Below, piece after piece: positions 1 through 15,100 of a stretch of 64,000 nt of DNA. Position 1 is the stretch's first letter; each line of letters starts with the position of its first letter. The notes beneath the pieces are model-generated. The model did not search any database, was not told the origin of the DNA, and was given only the letters and a program-made list of their open reading frames with translations. The stretch is taken from NCBI GenBank assembly GCA_037951165.1, contig JBBDHG010000063.1, forward strand, positions 124,001-188,000, in the 5' to 3' direction. The stretch comes from Lophius americanus (Eukaryota; Chordata; Actinopteri; Lophiiformes; Lophiidae). The position numbers were made by a program, and so were the translations under genes.

Positions 1-131
1 TGTGTTTATAACAAGTTTGTGCTGCTGTAAGGAGAGCATGAGGTTATGAATTTATGCAATTCATATAAATATTTCTCATGTGTAGTTCACATAAGAACCT
101 CTTCTCTTCTCTTCTCTTGATATGTTTCCAG

Positions 132-3100
132 TTACAGTTGCAGAAAACCCAGTATTTGCAGCTGGGGCCAAACCGAGGGCAGTACTATGGAGGATCGTTG
201 CCTAACGTCAATCAGCTCGGAAATGGTGATGTAGATTTGCCTTTTCAGGTAAGGGATTATTTATGTTTCCTAATTTTTTTTTGCATCTTCTACAGACATT
301 GCAAACTCTTTGTAGATGAGGACTAATGATTAGTAATGAATGTTGGTGAAGAAGCAGTGCTACCAGCCTTTCTGTGCTTGTTTTTTCCATTTTCTCCACG
401 TGACTGCGTGTGTTCTCTTCAGACACTCCGGCTTCCTCCCACAATCCAAAAAATGAAATATAGAATGAATTACCGACTTAATTGGATGTAAAAGTGAATT
501 GTGTTAGCCCTGTAAGGAACTGGTGACTTGTCCAGGGTGTCCCCCGCTTCTCGCCCAATGACAGCTGGGATAGGCTCCAGCCCCCATGACCCTGATCAGG
601 ATAAGCAATTAAGGTTAATGAGTTAATGTACAATTAATTTGCACCACAATTTGTTTTACAATAATCATTTACGGCTGTTACATATAAATAGATGTGCGTA
701 ACATCCATCTCTGTGGCCAAGTAGTATCCTGCCATACTGATTGCAACCATGGCACAAAATTTTTATTATTCACTTTTTAACCATTTAATATCCTGCTGAA
801 CTGTTTCATTGAGCACATTTTGAAATAATATTTAAATAATGAAAAATGTATTACACTTGACTGAACCTGTTTATAATATGACCCAGTGGCAGCATGTGTT
901 ATGTGCTAAAGAGCAAGCAGTAGGATTATTCCTGGAGGGAAGCAAGACAGGACTTACTAAACAGAATTATCTAACTCGATACAACCAAAAAAAGTCTAAT
1001 AAGTGTGATTTTTTTTTGTTTTTAAGTGTGAAAACTTAAAAACATTGTTGACCAAACGATTGTTCTTTTAATGCTTTATGTAGAATATCTAAAATATTAA
1101 ATAAAAAAATGCTCCAGATAAATGAATTATGCAAATAAATAATTGTCTATAGTATTTGTTCTTGGTGAAGACATAAAATTGTTAAATGGGATCATTATTT
1201 CCAGGGTTAAATACTCCGCTGCACAGGAAATAAGATACATAAATTCATGTGTATATAGGGAAGCAACCAGAGCCCAATGTTTAGAATAAAAACAAGGACA
1301 AATAAACCCTCTATGTCTATTTTCTGATATTATGTTCCATGCTCCATGAGTGGAGAGCTCTGTTGGAGCTCAGTGTTCACATCAGAGCTCTATCACAGTA
1401 ACAGTGGAGCATTTAATGCAGCTACCTGTGTGGGTTCTTCTAAGTATACACCAACTAGTCAGATGGTAACAGTGTATAAGCCCAATATTTAGCACTCAGC
1501 TCTCCAAGCATTACTGTTGTTGTGGTCTCACAGTCACTCTCAGACATCTTCTTCGTGTCCAGCACTCTGCTGCAAATAAGTGAGAGACCAATTAGTTCCT
1601 CACAAAACCCCTAAGCTAATTGGATTCTCTTTCCACCTCGCTGTTCCATGAACACTCACTATCTCCCTCCTGTGACTGAGCTAAACAAACCCCACCACTA
1701 CAAAAACTTTATTTAAGCCCTGTCTACAGAGTCTGTAAGAAGACTCATGTATTTCTGGCACTAGATGTGAACCATGTGCTTCGATGTTTGCTATGAAAAT
1801 GTATGAGATGAAGCAGCAATGTGTCAAAATTATTGTATAATGAACAAATCTGGAATTGAAGTAAACTTTTTCTTTTTCTGCTGTAGCGTCAAAGATGTAA
1901 AGTCAAAAATAACAACTGAAGATCAGCTGATATAAAAGTGGGGGGGAATAAAAGTATGTGATAACTAGAAGGTACTCAGAGAGGGCGAGCTCCACCAATG
2001 CACTGTTTAAGAAAACATTATTATGACGTCACATTTTCCTCAAAATGTAATATTTTTTGTTATATACCAAAAACTCCCGCTGGGTAAAATTTGATGCAAA
2101 TCTTTCCATTAATTTAAGTTTTTTGAAAAAAAGAAATTCCAAAAGTGCCCTATCTCACAATGGTTAACAAATTTTATTTTGTTCTCTATACTGCTTTTTT
2201 TATAAATAGCCCCAACAAAATTCTTAGAATCTTTTAGTTTAATATCCATACTTTTTTTTTATATATAATGTCGAGTGTTTAGCCATTTTAAAACTCTCAG
2301 TCAGTGCAGATTTTCAAAATATGTATCTAAAACATTTTCCAGTGCTGGGAACCATACTAACAGTTTTATTTAACTATTATTTTTTCCGCCTTGTTGTTGT
2401 TTTCTGTGTTAGTCTTTTACAGGATTGTCATTTGGTAACTTTTGCCCCTTGCTTCGTTCTCATTCATCCCTGCCCTACCTGCAGGAGCAGTTCATAAATC
2501 TCAGCTGATGCAAGAGCTCACCACAGAAAGAGTTTATTCCCCTATGGCCAAGGATAGTTGGACTGCAGCTTGGTTACACAAACTCGTGCAATTCTACTTT
2601 CATTAATAAGTTCCAGAATTTTAGCAAAGTTTTAGTCTTACTTATGTTTCATCGTCAGTTCTGTGAGTTAAAATCTCCTTTCTTGTCTTTGTCAGAATTC
2701 AGGGCTGGATGCGAACAGATCAACACGACACCATGGGTTGGTGGATAGAGTCTACCGGGATCGGAACCGCATCACATCACCCAACCGAAAACCTCTGTCC
2801 ATTGACAAAAATGGACGACAAATATCTTTTAATACCTGCTAGTCTTTATATTACGCTACATACAGAAAGCAGATAATGGGATTAGATACAGAATTCTTTC
2901 TAGACCAGGTACTGTTTCATTTCTTATTGCTATGTTGAATCTTATTTATGATATGAAACAGATTTATTGGAGGCCAGTTAAGCAGAGTTGCAACTTTTAT
3001 ATGCAAAAATAATAATAGATTTTGCATTGTTAAAAGAAGCAATGTGGTTAGAGTTTTGAGGTTGCGTGTAAACAAAAGAACCCTCAATTTTCCAGGCTGT

Positions 3101-6100
3101 TAATTTCGTTCTTCAGCAAAACCTTCTATAATTTCAGAAATTGCCACTGAGTATCGTGGTTTCCTTGGACTATATCTCTTTATGCTGAAATATTTAGATG
3201 TTTTTTCCACACCCAAAAATGCAAAGCCTTTTGACAGATTCACAAATACAGCAACAGAGACACAACAAAATGTATAAATGTTGTCCAAAAAAACACATTA
3301 ATTACATTCCATTTTTATTGGGTTGTATTTGCTTTAGCTGAGTAACTCAGTGTTATCACATTATGTTGATTATTAATTATGTGACTTGTAAGAAGGTGAT
3401 CAGGTTAATTGTTCTGCCTTTAGTCTCTTCACTTACATGCAGGAATCACAAACTTTAGAGGTAGAATTTTTTGCTCTGTTTTAATGTATTTGTGGTTTCT
3501 TTCTGTCTTTCTTGTGGTTATTGGATTTCTCTACTTTGGTTGACCTTGTGCCTAAATTTAGCATGTGGATGTTTGAGATGTTTCTTTGACTCAAGCCTGT
3601 TATTAATTCCAGAAATCAATATGTTAGCGGCGCGAAGCTCGCCGACCATTACCTCTCACTTTAATCTCCTGTTGGTTCATTTGAGATTCCACCAGCACTG
3701 TGCAATTTATTATATCTCCTTTAGCTTAAAGTATTCACAGCAGTGCAGAGCGGTGAATCTGCAAAGACTTTCAGTCTCAAGTTGTATTTTCTTAACCTGC
3801 AATCCCACATTGACAGCTGTCCATATGGCTCAGTGTATCTGTCACCACCACCCGATACCAGCTGGAGGAGGTAAGACTCCGTCTAAGGATTGAACACCCT
3901 CTGCATGACTCTACATGTGGGTGATAGCTGTTTTTTTAAATAATGATAAGAGCTTCACACTGCACCCCTAATCGTTTTCCTGGAAGAGTTCATGTTTATG
4001 TGCGATAGCTCAAGAATGACAGAGACCTTAACTGAATATGAAAACAAAAATGTGTGATTAAGATGTGTCTCAATTGAAGAGCAGCATCCTTTGAAGAAGA
4101 CCAGTAAGGCCACAATGAATTCTGTTATTGTGTTTATGTCACCATTTCCTCCCACCCTCCCATCCTTATGTCACCATTTCCTCCCATCCTTACGCTTTTA
4201 CCATTGAGCACCACTTGTTTTGCTTTGCAACATTACCAATGGTATGAAATCGGTAAAACTGAAAAAGCCTGCTGTTGCGATTCCTCTTAGGAATGTAACG
4301 TTGGGAACGAAGAAGAACCCTCCAGCATAGATGCAGCAACAAGTTTGAATTCCTTCTTCCTGAAGTATCTTACACGTTTGAACTTGATACATTTGATGAT
4401 CCAAACTTCAATTAATTTGCTTCCGAGAGAAGTATCGCCAATGCCCCATCCGTACAGGCAATCGTATAGCTTTGAATACAATATCTCTAATGACTCCACC
4501 CAGGAAATGTCATCCAGTGATTATGACAAAGAAAATGACAATGACTTTGGAGAACTGGTAGACCAAAATCATTGAAAGCCTGAGATTCCTATCAAATCTA
4601 ATACTTTATGAATGAAGAGGTTGCCAAAGAAGACACCCTATGTCTGCATGATGTGGATGCACATTTGAACTATGATCAACAAGACGTCCCCCAGGTCTCT
4701 GAAATGAGGTCCTTTGCTAATGAGAAGATTCTTCCTGATTAAAACCATCGGCGTACAGAGACCACGGGCTCCTCTCTGCTGCCTATGTTTGTAAAAACGC
4801 CATCTTTGTACCTGAAATTGGATTCAGTATCTGACAACTTAACTAAGAATACATGTGCACATGGATCCGAGCCCAACTCCACGTTCACATGGATGTCTGA
4901 GTCATTGAAGGCCCGGATAGCAGTGTCTCTGAAGGCACCTTTGATAAACTCTTGGCTGCATCCTGAGAGTTCAGCCCAGGACAAGGGCGAAAGGAGCAAG
5001 ATTAAGGCACCCAGCCAAACACCAAGCATTGAAAGAAATAAGCAGCCCACTAGTCAGGGCTCCGTTACTGATCTGGTAATACCAGACAGGCTGGCTGAGT
5101 GTGACCCACCCCACAGCATTCATCCAAACAATACACAACAAAGCGGTTTCCTCTCCCATGATGAGGGCCGGGTCTAAGAAGTCACTGAATCTGTGTCCAC
5201 TCATCTGTAGGTTGGTGGTTTGATACCGGCTCCTCCGGTCTACATTTCAAAGTGTTGATGTGAAGTGTTTTAGCTTAAAAATCACTGTATCTTAACGATA
5301 TTGATCATTTTGGTTTATACAGAGCTTGAAGCTGGTATTTGTATGATATAGTTTTCCTACAGACAACATCAATTTTTCGTTTTACTGAACAATTGTCTGG
5401 CTCACAGTGTTATTTGGAAAATTGCTGTTCTGTAGGACAAACTCTGACTCAGCGTTGCACCAGAGCACATTAAATCCTGCACAGCAGACTTCTTTCACCG
5501 GAGGGTTGCAGGAGCTCCAGCCGAAACGAGGTATGCATCTATCCCAGCACAGTTTCATTTTCAATTTGTTGTTTAAAATTTATATTTTCAAGTCAGGACA
5601 TATAAGAGAATGCTCGGAAAGATTGTCTTAATTAAAAACTAATCAATGGGATGAATATCCAGTCACTGCATATCATTAAAACTGAGCTGTTTGTCTATTC
5701 ATAGATTTCTGGTAATTAGGTCATTTTCTCGAATTACCTGCAGCTCGTAATGTTTTCTTGGTTATTTTTGGCCGGGTCCATTGTTCCCAAGTGAATGAAT
5801 ATTTTGTTTAAGGCAGATAAGGCGGATAAAATGACAGTCAACTCCACTCACTTTTTTTCAGTCATCATTCAACCACATACACACTGTACATATGAACAAA
5901 ATGTTGTTTCTCACAAAACAGTGCAAAGTAGGTGAAATTACTTAGAGTAATAATAACAAAATGAGGTTTGACGACAGTGAAGTGAAATAATGTGGATTGT
6001 CCAATGAATTTTTCAGCAAGTTGCAGTGTTAGCTAGATTATTCTAATATCAGGAACTCCGTGGTGAAATTTGTTATAAATCAGCTTTGAGACATTTTTTC

Positions 6101-9100
6101 ATTTTTTCATTTCAGGATTATAACTCAGCGTTTAAGTATTTTCTCTTTACTTTTTACTATCACACCGTCTTTTCTCCTTCATTCCAACCATAATCTTAAA
6201 GCCCAGCCAAAAGGTGGAATGTAGTGTCACCCTCGTCCATCCTTTTGTTCATATGTAACTAAAGTCTTTCGACGTTTGCACAAAAACCACTGAAAAAAAT
6301 TCAATGTAATTTCATGCACACCTTGTATGGACCTTAACGGTCTGACACTTATAATTGGTTTGTTTGATTTACTTATTTTGAAATGTTCGGCCACTTTTGA
6401 ATTTCACTTGTTTTCATGTCATTTACTTTACATTCTTAGGATAAGGTCTGTCTATATCGCGATAAAAAACGCTGAAAAAAATTTAATGACAATTCACATT
6501 TACTTTTTAGCGGCCATAAAGCTGCATGTTGCAAAAATGTTTTTCTTTATTAAGCTTGTAGGGCCCCTAAAGACGTGCGTCTCATAATTGATTTCTCTAG
6601 CTTGCTTATTTTCTTAAGTGTTGGTGATATTTGAGCTTAAGTCATTTTTATCTCAGATGCAGAGTGTTTTGTCAGTAGAAGGCGCATCTGTGTTCTTGGC
6701 CAGGCATTTTCTAATTTATCATTTGATGACAATAAACAAGAACATGCGGCCTGCGATAACTATAAGCTGAAACAGACTTGGTATCCGTCAAGCCAAGAGA
6801 ATGAGTTGTTGTAATTTTTGCTTACTCGCTATCTCTCCAGTACTCCAGTTCACTGTACCTGGTGCTGAGGAAATTAAACAAGAGATTGATGAAGATGGAC
6901 AGAAACCGAACTGGGAGTCTAAAAAGGTGGAACCGCTCACTCACATAAATGTTGTTCTCTTCCATTTATTTTTGATCCCTCCCAATATTTTACCTGTTCA
7001 TTTTTGTCCCCCTTTAGGATATTTCAAGCTCAGAGCCCTGCACAGTTCCGGGGATACAGTGAGCATTTGTTCTGGTTTTCTTGTGTAGAACTGGTCTGAG
7101 AATGTTTTCTTTAAGTCTGAAGAAAATAATGAAATGATGATGAAAATCATTCTGTAATCACTGTGGCGGCACTGTTATAATTGATGGTGAGACACAACTG
7201 CTGTTTAAGGGTCACACCGGCACTTCAGATTATGTGCATATTTACACACATCCACTGAACAAGTATGAATTAAACATTGCATCAGATGAAGCCATCTGAC
7301 TGTAATTAGGGATAAATTGCATTCACATCTCAACTGCCAAAGTAATACAAGTGCGGAGCCAAAGCATTTGCAAAAGTACCCAGGCCAAATGCACCAAGTC
7401 CAAATATTTCTGGGTGTGTTTGTATTAGGATGCATAGTTGTATGGTGCTTAGCAATCAACATCACTGTTTATGTTTCTGCTCCTTCAGTTCAACAACTTC
7501 AACCAGTTGATCCCGCTTTCCATAGTGTATGAAGCGTTTTATTCACTGCTCACGTCTGTTTTCTGCAGCATATTTCCGTCTCAAGACCAGCAGTTAGCCG
7601 ATTCATTAAGACCAGCAGCCCACAACACCGGAGGCTCTCTTCCTGACCTGACCAACATCCAGTTTCCTCCTCCGCTGCCAACCCCACTAGACTCAGATGA
7701 TGCAGTAGCCTCCCTGTTCAACACCTCCAACAGCACACAGACTCTGGCCAACACTCAAGGTAACTCCACCAACATCAGCATAATAAAATTTAGTAAAGAA
7801 AATAGTCCCATATATTTCTGCAGTGTATAAATGCATTTTAATTTCAACATTTCTATGACACTTTTTTTGTTTCTCAAAAAACTCTTCACATGTTATTTTT
7901 TTGTCCGGGGTAGGAGTGAACTCAGCTCAGCCCACAGTACCCATGGAAATGCAGCAAGGGCAGGAAAATATGGTTCCGCTCATCCTGACAGCAGGAGACT
8001 CCTGCCAGCACCAGAACTTTCAGCTCCCTCCAACATCCCCACCTCTCAGTCTCTCTCGGGTTAAAACAACTTTGATTGACATAGTTTTGTTTTATAATTG
8101 AAATGTATAAATATTTATTCTATTCTATTGCATGTTGTTTGTTCTTCATTTACTATTGTTAACTCCTTCCTCTCTACCTCATATGTGATTCTGAAATCTG
8201 TCGGCTGAGCACAGTTGGAATAATTGTGTTTCCCACGAATCATCGTAACCTTGCATTATATGTTGTTGTGCTCCCCTCAGGCGGCCATCAACGCCATGAA
8301 CCTTGAGCAGCAGCTGTCTCAATATGCCTTCTTCAACCAGCAGCTGTCATCCCAGAGCCCGCAAGTCAGTTTCTCCTCTTGCACAAGTTAGAAAAGAGCT
8401 TCAGCAGCTGACATTCCCTGTTGGGTCTTTAATTTTGGGCATTCATGTCTTTGGGAGAGAAGAATTGAAATAGGCATAATTAATGAAGGCTGGTATAAAT
8501 TTTAACATATGAAACAGGGTTTAACACATTAAAATAATCGTCTTTTCTTTCTTAACTTATCTGTGACTCAAATGCATGAACTTTAAATCTGGTCTAAGTA
8601 CTGAACTATTTCTATCCCATTAATGGAAAATGATTTGGTTTAGTTTTACGTATGTTAATCTGTCTGTCTGTCCCCCCATTTTTATCTGTATATCTCACAA
8701 ACTACAAGTATCAGCATCATCAAACATTTTGACATTTTGGATTATCTACAAATTTTACTTTTTGGGTTTTCTATGGAAAGATGATTTTAAGGGGATTCTG
8801 ATGGTTCTTCATCTTTTCCATAACATGTATCCGAATCAATTACCATTGTAATGCAATTACCAATTACTATAACTGGATTACACTACTACACTGACAATAC
8901 ATTGGAATTCTTGTGTAATTTGGGGGACTTGTCAGAGGAATATGAAATCTCCAGATGACTTTTGAATCAAAAATATCATATATATATAATTAATTAATTA
9001 ATTAATTATTATGTTGGACAGATGCTTGTTTTGCCCGTTGCTCCTGCGTAATGAAAAAAAAAGTTTTTTATAGTTTTTTGCATATCCAAAATATGGCAAT

Positions 9101-12100
9101 GTTTGCTCCATAAGACCACGCAGACTGTTAACTTCCAATATCCAGTAAAGTGGCTCTGAATGCAGTCAAATGAATAGTCATTCTCAAATGAATGACTCTT
9201 CATTTGACTACTTACACACACTCAGACCTAGACTGATTGTGAATAAGTGAATGAAATTAACATTGAGATTAAAACATGAAAACTTTTTCAAGAAAAACTT
9301 TGTTAAAAGAAATTTCAGTCTTTTATTTCAACTTTATTCTTAAATGCACAGCAGGGCATAGATGTCTGTCAAGTGGTTTTATTGTTCAACTGTAGTTGAA
9401 TCTGAGCATCATTCAGTGTAATAGTCCTTATTGGGGTTCTATGGGGATATTCATCACAAACTGGACTGCCTGCAGTGTCCCGTCCACAAAGGGGATATCC
9501 TTAAACATTTTAGCATGAAGCAAATGAGAAAAAGACTTTTGCTCATGAAGATGTAACAATAAAAGCAACCGATCTGCCAAATCACTGAAGAAATATTTGA
9601 AATCTCAAATAAATACTTTCACACCCCTTGATAGAAATTTGCTCTGCTAAGCAGCATGTTCATGAATTCATGACTGAAATATCATTTGGGGCTTTTTTTT
9701 TTCACAGACAAACTTAACATATTTAATTGAAAATCTTTCTTATTTATTCTGACCCAATCAAATTCTGTTAACCTGGAAAGATTCCTCACATGCGTTACAA
9801 CAATAATAAGTGCATGAAATGTAGGATATTTAACAGTTAACCAATGAGCTTTATTGTCAGTTAAAAGAGTTACAATAATAAATAAATCAAAAATAAAAGA
9901 AAGGTAAACAAAAATTTGAACTTTAAATCACACATATATTATACAAAATATTATAAAACAAATTCAAATGTTAGGTTTTAATATATGTCCATAATATTGC
10001 CGCATGTAGCCATTTATGCTCCAATACTTCTTTTGACACTAGCAAACATACTAATCATAAAAGCAGCTAAATACACTGTAATCTGCAATGAAACATTATT
10101 AAAGTATTACTTGAAGTCTACCTCCAGTCTATTACTAATTCTATTTATTATTTTCCATCAGATGTGTCTGGGCCAGCTGGCGTCTTCTCTGAACTCCTGC
10201 TCCACGTCAGACAACCAGACATCCTCTCAAACTAACATGACCATCGACATGAACATGGTGAGCAGCGAACGCATCCATCTGCATCACATCAGTGAATCCC
10301 TCAATCACATGGTGACTGCAACACAGCCGAAGATGCTTCTTCTGGCTAGCTATCATTTCTTTCTTTAAAATAGGTTTTCAGATGTGTTGCTCTGAATTCT
10401 AACCATTAACATGAAAAAAGAACACAAACCTTAATTGCCTATGATGTGACTTGTACAATGTTTCCCTTTGTTTTTCTTTTTTCTTAACTACAACAAATAA
10501 CTCAAACCAAATTAATTAATTAAAGAAAGAAATCGAAATCCTTTTTCAATGCTCTGCACATCCTTCAGATCTTGGCCTTCACTGCTCTACTTCTGCTGCA
10601 GTGGGAATGTGCTCACATAACTGCAGAAATTGAATGGCCTACATTCTTTCGGTCTCACTCTGCAGTGTGGGGTGAACACATTTCGAGGAAGACAACAGCT
10701 TAGAATGAACTTTCTGTAAATGTAACTGGAAATTCATTCATGTTCTGGTAATGTTTTCAGAAATGACTTAGGACGTTCATCTCCGTGTCGAAGCTGTAGA
10801 TTTCCGTTTTCAAATGAATACAGTTATATAGGTGGCTGGACAAAAATAAGGAACTATTGTTCTCTTCTGGTTTGTGGAGAAATCAAAAAAGTCCACTCTA
10901 GGGATTTTCATTGCCTTTGTTTAAATCTAGAGCGACTTTTTATGGCTTAATAACTTCCCACTCTCAGGCTGTCATTATTTTTGATAACTTATCTAATAAT
11001 AGATTACCAATGTTGAAGTTTAGACTCCTGTTGGCATTAGAGTCATAAGAAATGATAAGTCTTCTTTCCTAAATCTCCAAATACCTTCATATTTTATCTA
11101 TTATATATCGTTATAGATTTATGGTTGTGTATTGCTTGGGTCAAGTTGATTTTGTGAAAATAATTTATATTTTTGTTCAAATATTCCCCTTTTGATGTTG
11201 CTGGATGAGTCGCTTGTAAGGAACAGAGAACAAAAGACAGCAGGGTCAGTTCTCGTGTCCTGCAGAACTATAGTGTTCTCTCCTTTAGCTTGTATAGCCT
11301 GCGCATTTCTCTCCTCCTTTTTAATCCACTGAAGTATTCTCAGTATTATTAATGCATTTGTGTGGCTCTTGTTCACAGTTGTACATATTTTAATTGTATG
11401 TCATCATTAGATGCTAGTATTCTACCTCATGACAATTAGTAACAGTGAATCAATGTTTTAGTTATCCCTCGGTCAGTGAACCTGCTGAAATGATACTGGC
11501 CTGAGGTAAACTTGATCATGGACCTTAAGACGAGCACCAGAGATACTTATAACAAGGCTTTACTCAGGTAGATGCTAAAAGATGACATATGCAATGTCAA
11601 TAACCCGTAAAACGTATCCTCTTGTATCAGGCCTCCTCCCTCCAACAGTATCGCAGTAGGGTCGGATCCTCTGCCAATCAGTCTCCAACCTCCCCCGTCT
11701 CCAATCAAGGATTCTCACCTGGAGGCTCGCCTCAAGTAAGGGCGTGTGAACCAGTGAGCCACTGGTTCACTCTGTATAAACATCACCGTCCCCCTGCATT
11801 GCAGTTCTGTGGTTATCATTGCCAACAAGGACTTTGTCGTTGCCCTCCTACAGTTGCTTTTATTGTCTTGACATTATCAGATCTGGGCAAAAACAACATA
11901 TGCAGTTTATTTCAAGCACTTAAGTACGAATGCTGTTTTTACTGTGTTAGATTGATAAATAGTTATTTATCTACCTATTTATCTCAATAAATTCACAAGG
12001 TGGAAAATAAGGGGACATTGTGTCACCACACATTTCCCAATGTCATAATTAACTTCACATTGTAGTGTTATTGTTATGTCATGAAAAATTAAACATTTAA

Positions 12101-15100
12101 GTTTGGGGAAACATTTTCAGGAGACAAAGAACTTCATAATACTTTAAGAAGAAACACGTACGATTTTAAAAACCAAGCATAGCAAAAACCGAAGTGTTGA
12201 AATTCCGGTGTTTAAAGTGTCACTTGCGGGGTCAGATGGTGTTGAAGTTGCCCGAATTGATCCGATTTGTGTTTATTCAACTTTGCTGATACATATTCAA
12301 GCCTCTCCCTTGCGAAAATTAAGGCTTATTTGGACTCCTTCACTCTAAGTAGGAGGTTTAAGGGACGTGAGATCCAGACTGGTCGGTTTGTTTGTATATG
12401 AGCTAAGGAAACCCAGTACAGCCACATAACCCTGATGTTCTGGAGGGTAGATGGGACTGAGCCCTGTACGTATGGAATAAGTAACTGGATAGGAAGAGGG
12501 TCTAGATATGATGGACCAACAGTATTCTGTCACTTTATGTTGTATGTTATATTACTATCTTAATTCTATACGAAAAAGAAAGTGCTCTTTTCGATGTCAG
12601 TAAACAGCATCATTCATGTTAGAAGTTAACACTATAAGATAGATAGAATATGAGAAAAATCCATTGGAACCTTAACTCAGAGCTGGGTTGAATTTTAGGA
12701 AGTAGGTCTAACAAACTCCGAGTTATCCCTGAGCTCTGGCTTGAAAAAAGCCCAATATGAAAAACATGTATGTCTTGTATGTGAGAGACGTCCACTGTGT
12801 TAGATGTTAGAGATGCACGGTTGGAGAATGTCATTCGGATAAATCGTTGAATGAAAGCACGTTCAATCTGGGTCTCTGTCCTCTCCCGACGTCAATATAC
12901 GTATATGACAAATGAGAGACGGACGCGTCACGTCTAACAGTTCTGCTCAAGGTTCAGAAGGAGGAGGAATCAGGAACAATGTCTGCCTCGCTGGCAGGTT
13001 AGGTTCATACACTACGTTACCAAGGTAACTGACCCAGAGTTGAACTTAGCTAGACCAACCCAACGTTTTCCTCGTCTCAGGCTTAAAAAACTTAGAATTT
13101 CCACTAAACCCACTTCTTGAAATGCCCCACTGGTGTGAATCATATAAACACTGGCGCAGTGATGATTTGAACACTAATCAACTCTTCAGATTTTGCTGTG
13201 TCATTCTGAAATTATTGTAACTGGTGACAGGATCATACATTTAGTCGTCCCCATTTTGCCCAGATCTGACCACCAGTCTCTTTAAACTGTTGTTGTTGTG
13301 TTGTTATGTAACCGTGTCCCTGACCTCCCTTCTCCGCTGCTTTTGTGGCACTTGCGTTGCATCTCCACCGTTTCCCTCCCCGGTCTTGCCACAGAAGACT
13401 GTGGATTGTCCTTTTTTTCTTTATGTTCATGAAATCTTTGTGTCTGTTGTGGTTTTTTGAACCAGTATGGAGATTTTTTGTGGTATTGGAGGTGAGATGA
13501 TAATCACCTTTTTAAAGAGTTTTTTTTTGAAGGAGAAGCAGCTAATCCCATGATTGAATCTCCTCCAGCTAAACCTTACTTGCAGGGTGGCACTTTAAAA
13601 TAAAGTAAACACACCAAAGGTAAAAAAATGATCATTGTTCCAGACTCACTGTGTATAAAGTTGCAATCTGAAGACATGGCGGAAAGGGGCACATCTTCAT
13701 CTTTTTAACTACATCAATTTAAATCTTAATGAATGTTATGTATGTTTTAGATTCAAAGCTGGACATACATAAAGCTTTTATTTCACCGAAAAATTATAGA
13801 ATTTTGCAAACAAGACAAAATATTTGTTTCCACTGAATTGTGTCCTTGTGTGATTTAAGATGCTGACAGAGAGAAATGTCAGGATCTCATGATATACGTT
13901 GTGGTTTTTGTCCATGTTTGTCCTGCTGTTCGCTAACCCAGGCCCGTGTTTATCAGGATGTTATGCGGATCACTTGTAGTATTGAGGTTATCCACGGGCT
14001 AAACCACAACTGACAAGATGTGTGCTAGATTATCCTGCTCTGCCCTGTGGGGACATCTGCAGCATGCACAGATAATTTGGTTTTGAACAAGGAGGAGCAC
14101 GGGCTGAGAATATGATCCAATTACTAATACATTACACAGCCACGATTAAATAGGAAAACGTCTGAGGCTGGTTCAGTGAGGGCATTCAAATGAGAAGCTT
14201 CAAGAGAATGAGCCTGCAGTGGATAAATCCGTGGAGGGAGAATGAAGTCACAAGGGGATTACACTGTATTTTCACCAATTCCCTTTATTTCATGTGAATT
14301 TAACTCCCATTTAGTTGATGTTAATTCAAACATCAGGCCACGGTGCAGCAGGAGGCTCAAGTGGAAGGTCTCCCTTTTTCTCTTTAGCTGACAGATTTAT
14401 GACATTTGGTTGGTTCCCATCTATCAGTATTAACTCTGACCCATAGAATTGTGGTATATTTTCGCAGATCTAGAGATAAGAAAATGCTCCCACAGAAGGT
14501 GAAATAATTTGAATAGCTCTATTTATGAAATATTCATGAATCATTTCTTGTGATAATGTGTTCAATCCCTTTGCTTATGAATGTGCAAATCTGCAAATAT
14601 TGCCCATTTTAGCTCATATCTATCATAAAAAGAGAATTCTACAGGTCCCTTGTCAGACTGATATGGGTTTTGTATGAGGAAGTTGCTTCTGAAATACAGT
14701 TGTTGTTTATTACATTATGTTCTCTACGTCTTCCGTGTGCCATTCATTATGCGATCAGTGTACGATCAGGCTTGTGTGAGTGTTCTGAGATAGGGAACCA
14801 ATAAATCTTCTCCCTCTGCAATATGTACACAAGTATTATATAAGGAACAGTTTGCAGACACAAAGTGGGAGTGAATAAACAAACTCAATTCAAAAGAATT
14901 GTATTTCCAGATGGTGTGCGGGGATATCAAACTCTAAGTTCTTCCATCCTTGTTGCCTATGACAGTCTCATTTTAATTTGAAGGTTAAATCCGTTACTCT
15001 TGCAGACTACATGAAGAATATTTGAAGAGTTAATTAACAGATTTGGCCTGTTTGTTGTTGCAGCATAACTCCATACTGGGTAGTGTGTTTGCAGACTTCT

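Larger units (their letters stand above)
249..2695 (+). other. crtc1 intron, no gene seen
   Basis: AT-rich intron sequence between two crtc1 exons. Apart from the interspersed repeat at 505-612 and the CRE-containing 20-mer at 2011-2030, I see no coding signal; the short ORFs match nothing I recognise. Confidence 0.7.

Noticed and set aside
2842..2850. GT donor for crtc1 a little after 2821
   Set aside because: Reaching the first downstream GT (TAGTCTTT) would read through an in-frame TAG, and the encoded residues do not match CRTC1.
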